A stretch of DNA of 7,044 bases, from assembly GCA_029821455.1 (NCBI GenBank), contig JALGTI010000179.1:1-7044 (forward strand), written 5' to 3'. This DNA comes from Candidatus Zipacnadia bacterium (GTDB taxonomy: Bacteria; Armatimonadota; Zipacnadia; Zipacnadales; Zipacnadaceae). Positions 6,806 to 7,044 of the stretch are shown here, piece by piece. The notes under the pieces were generated by a model. The model was not told where the DNA came from, did not search any database, and saw nothing but the letters and a program-made list of their open reading frames with translations. The position numbers were made by a program, and so were the translations under genes. Position 1 is the first letter of the stretch. Each line of letters starts with the position of its first letter.

Positions 6806-7044
6806 GAGCCTATCCTAAAACTATCAGTCGGTAGACGATGAGGCAACAGGCGAGATGAACCAAACCCAGCGGATCAGAAGCTTCCGAAAGCGATTGTGCC
6901 ACGAGCCAGTGCGCTCTACCACCCAGCGGTGCGCCGGACGCGATGGCGATCCGTCAAGGGCCACTTTCTGTTCGCCGCGCCGCCGGATGTGGGGACGGTA
7001 CGCCCGCTGGCGGGCCCCGACCTCAATCTCCGGATAGTCGTAGC
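6806..7044 (-). mobile_element. End of an IS5-family insertion sequence, running off the window
   Basis: The element's transposase-3' end lies here. The presumed terminal inverted repeat begins GAGCCTATCCTAAAA at 6806, and the transposase stop overlaps it. The other end and its matching repeat are outside the window, so the exact boundary and target duplication cannot be checked; TTA at 6803-6805 is a candidate 3-bp target site. Confidence 0.6.
6810..7043 (-). pseudogene. IS5-family transposase, C-terminal part, frame-changing deletion
   Basis: DDE transposase that cuts and joins the IS ends. From the right edge the frame reads YDYPEIEVGARQRAYRPHIR, then RWVVERTGSWHNRFRKLLIRW. This is the C-terminal signature of the IS1031/IS427-type branch of IS5, and the Glu in VVERT (codon 6916-6914) should be the third catalytic acid. 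After LLIRW the frame changes at about 6857-6870: the family tail continues in another frame as GLVHLACCLIVYRLIVLG and ends at TAG 6810-6812. Relatives have about ten residues (an EKK...NYLAL-type segment) between these parts, so a small deletion that also shifted the frame is the simplest reading. In the unshifted frame the protein ends at 6824-6826 with unrelated residues. The catalytic Glu is kept, but the missing helix probably inactivates it. The N-terminus is outside the window. Confidence 0.8.

Overview
The window reads as one large intact gene set in a gene graveyard. The G+C content is moderately high, there are no introns, and Shine-Dalgarno sites are clear, so this is bacterial DNA. 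A very large secreted glycoside hydrolase with a CBM9 module, together with decayed phage and insertion-sequence genes, fits an uncultured polysaccharide-degrading bacterium such as the Planctomycetota or Armatimonadota type. The sequence does not fix the phylum.

Layout. Positions 1-693 (minus) hold the C-terminal helicase half of a P4/D5-type phage or plasmid primase, interrupted by two in-frame TAG codons and running off the left edge. It is joined directly, in a different frame, to a frameshifted middle piece of a tyrosine recombinase (about 690-925, minus). Positions 1072-4878 (plus) encode the only clearly intact protein: a 1268-residue secreted glycoside hydrolase family 2 enzyme with an internal CBM9 module and an unrecognised C-terminal beta-rich domain. 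Just downstream (4971-5197, plus) is the start of a formyltransferase-like gene with an in-frame TAG. It is fused at about 5198 to the last third of a second CBM9 domain (to 5323), which suggests that a second CBM9 gene once stood here and was lost by deletion. Positions 5460-6359 (minus) hold a XerC/D-like tyrosine recombinase of normal length that carries all six catalytic residues, but a TAG codon separates the last two from the rest. Positions 6367-6463, upstream of it, contain an exact 10-bp inverted repeat. Positions 6520-6798 (minus) may be a structured RNA; its 3' part resembles the conserved 3' segment of RNase P RNA, but the rest does not convince. From 6806 to the right edge is the end of an IS5-family element whose transposase has suffered a small frame-changing deletion.

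How it fits together. The GH2-CBM9 enzyme would be exported to attack a beta-linked polysaccharide or glycan. The remaining genes are mobile-element debris plus the remains of neighbours, consistent with repeated insertion and deletion around a conserved carbohydrate-use gene. Four stop codons interrupt otherwise recognisable frames, and all four are TAG. Ordinary decay is the simplest explanation, but amber recoding deserves a direct test.
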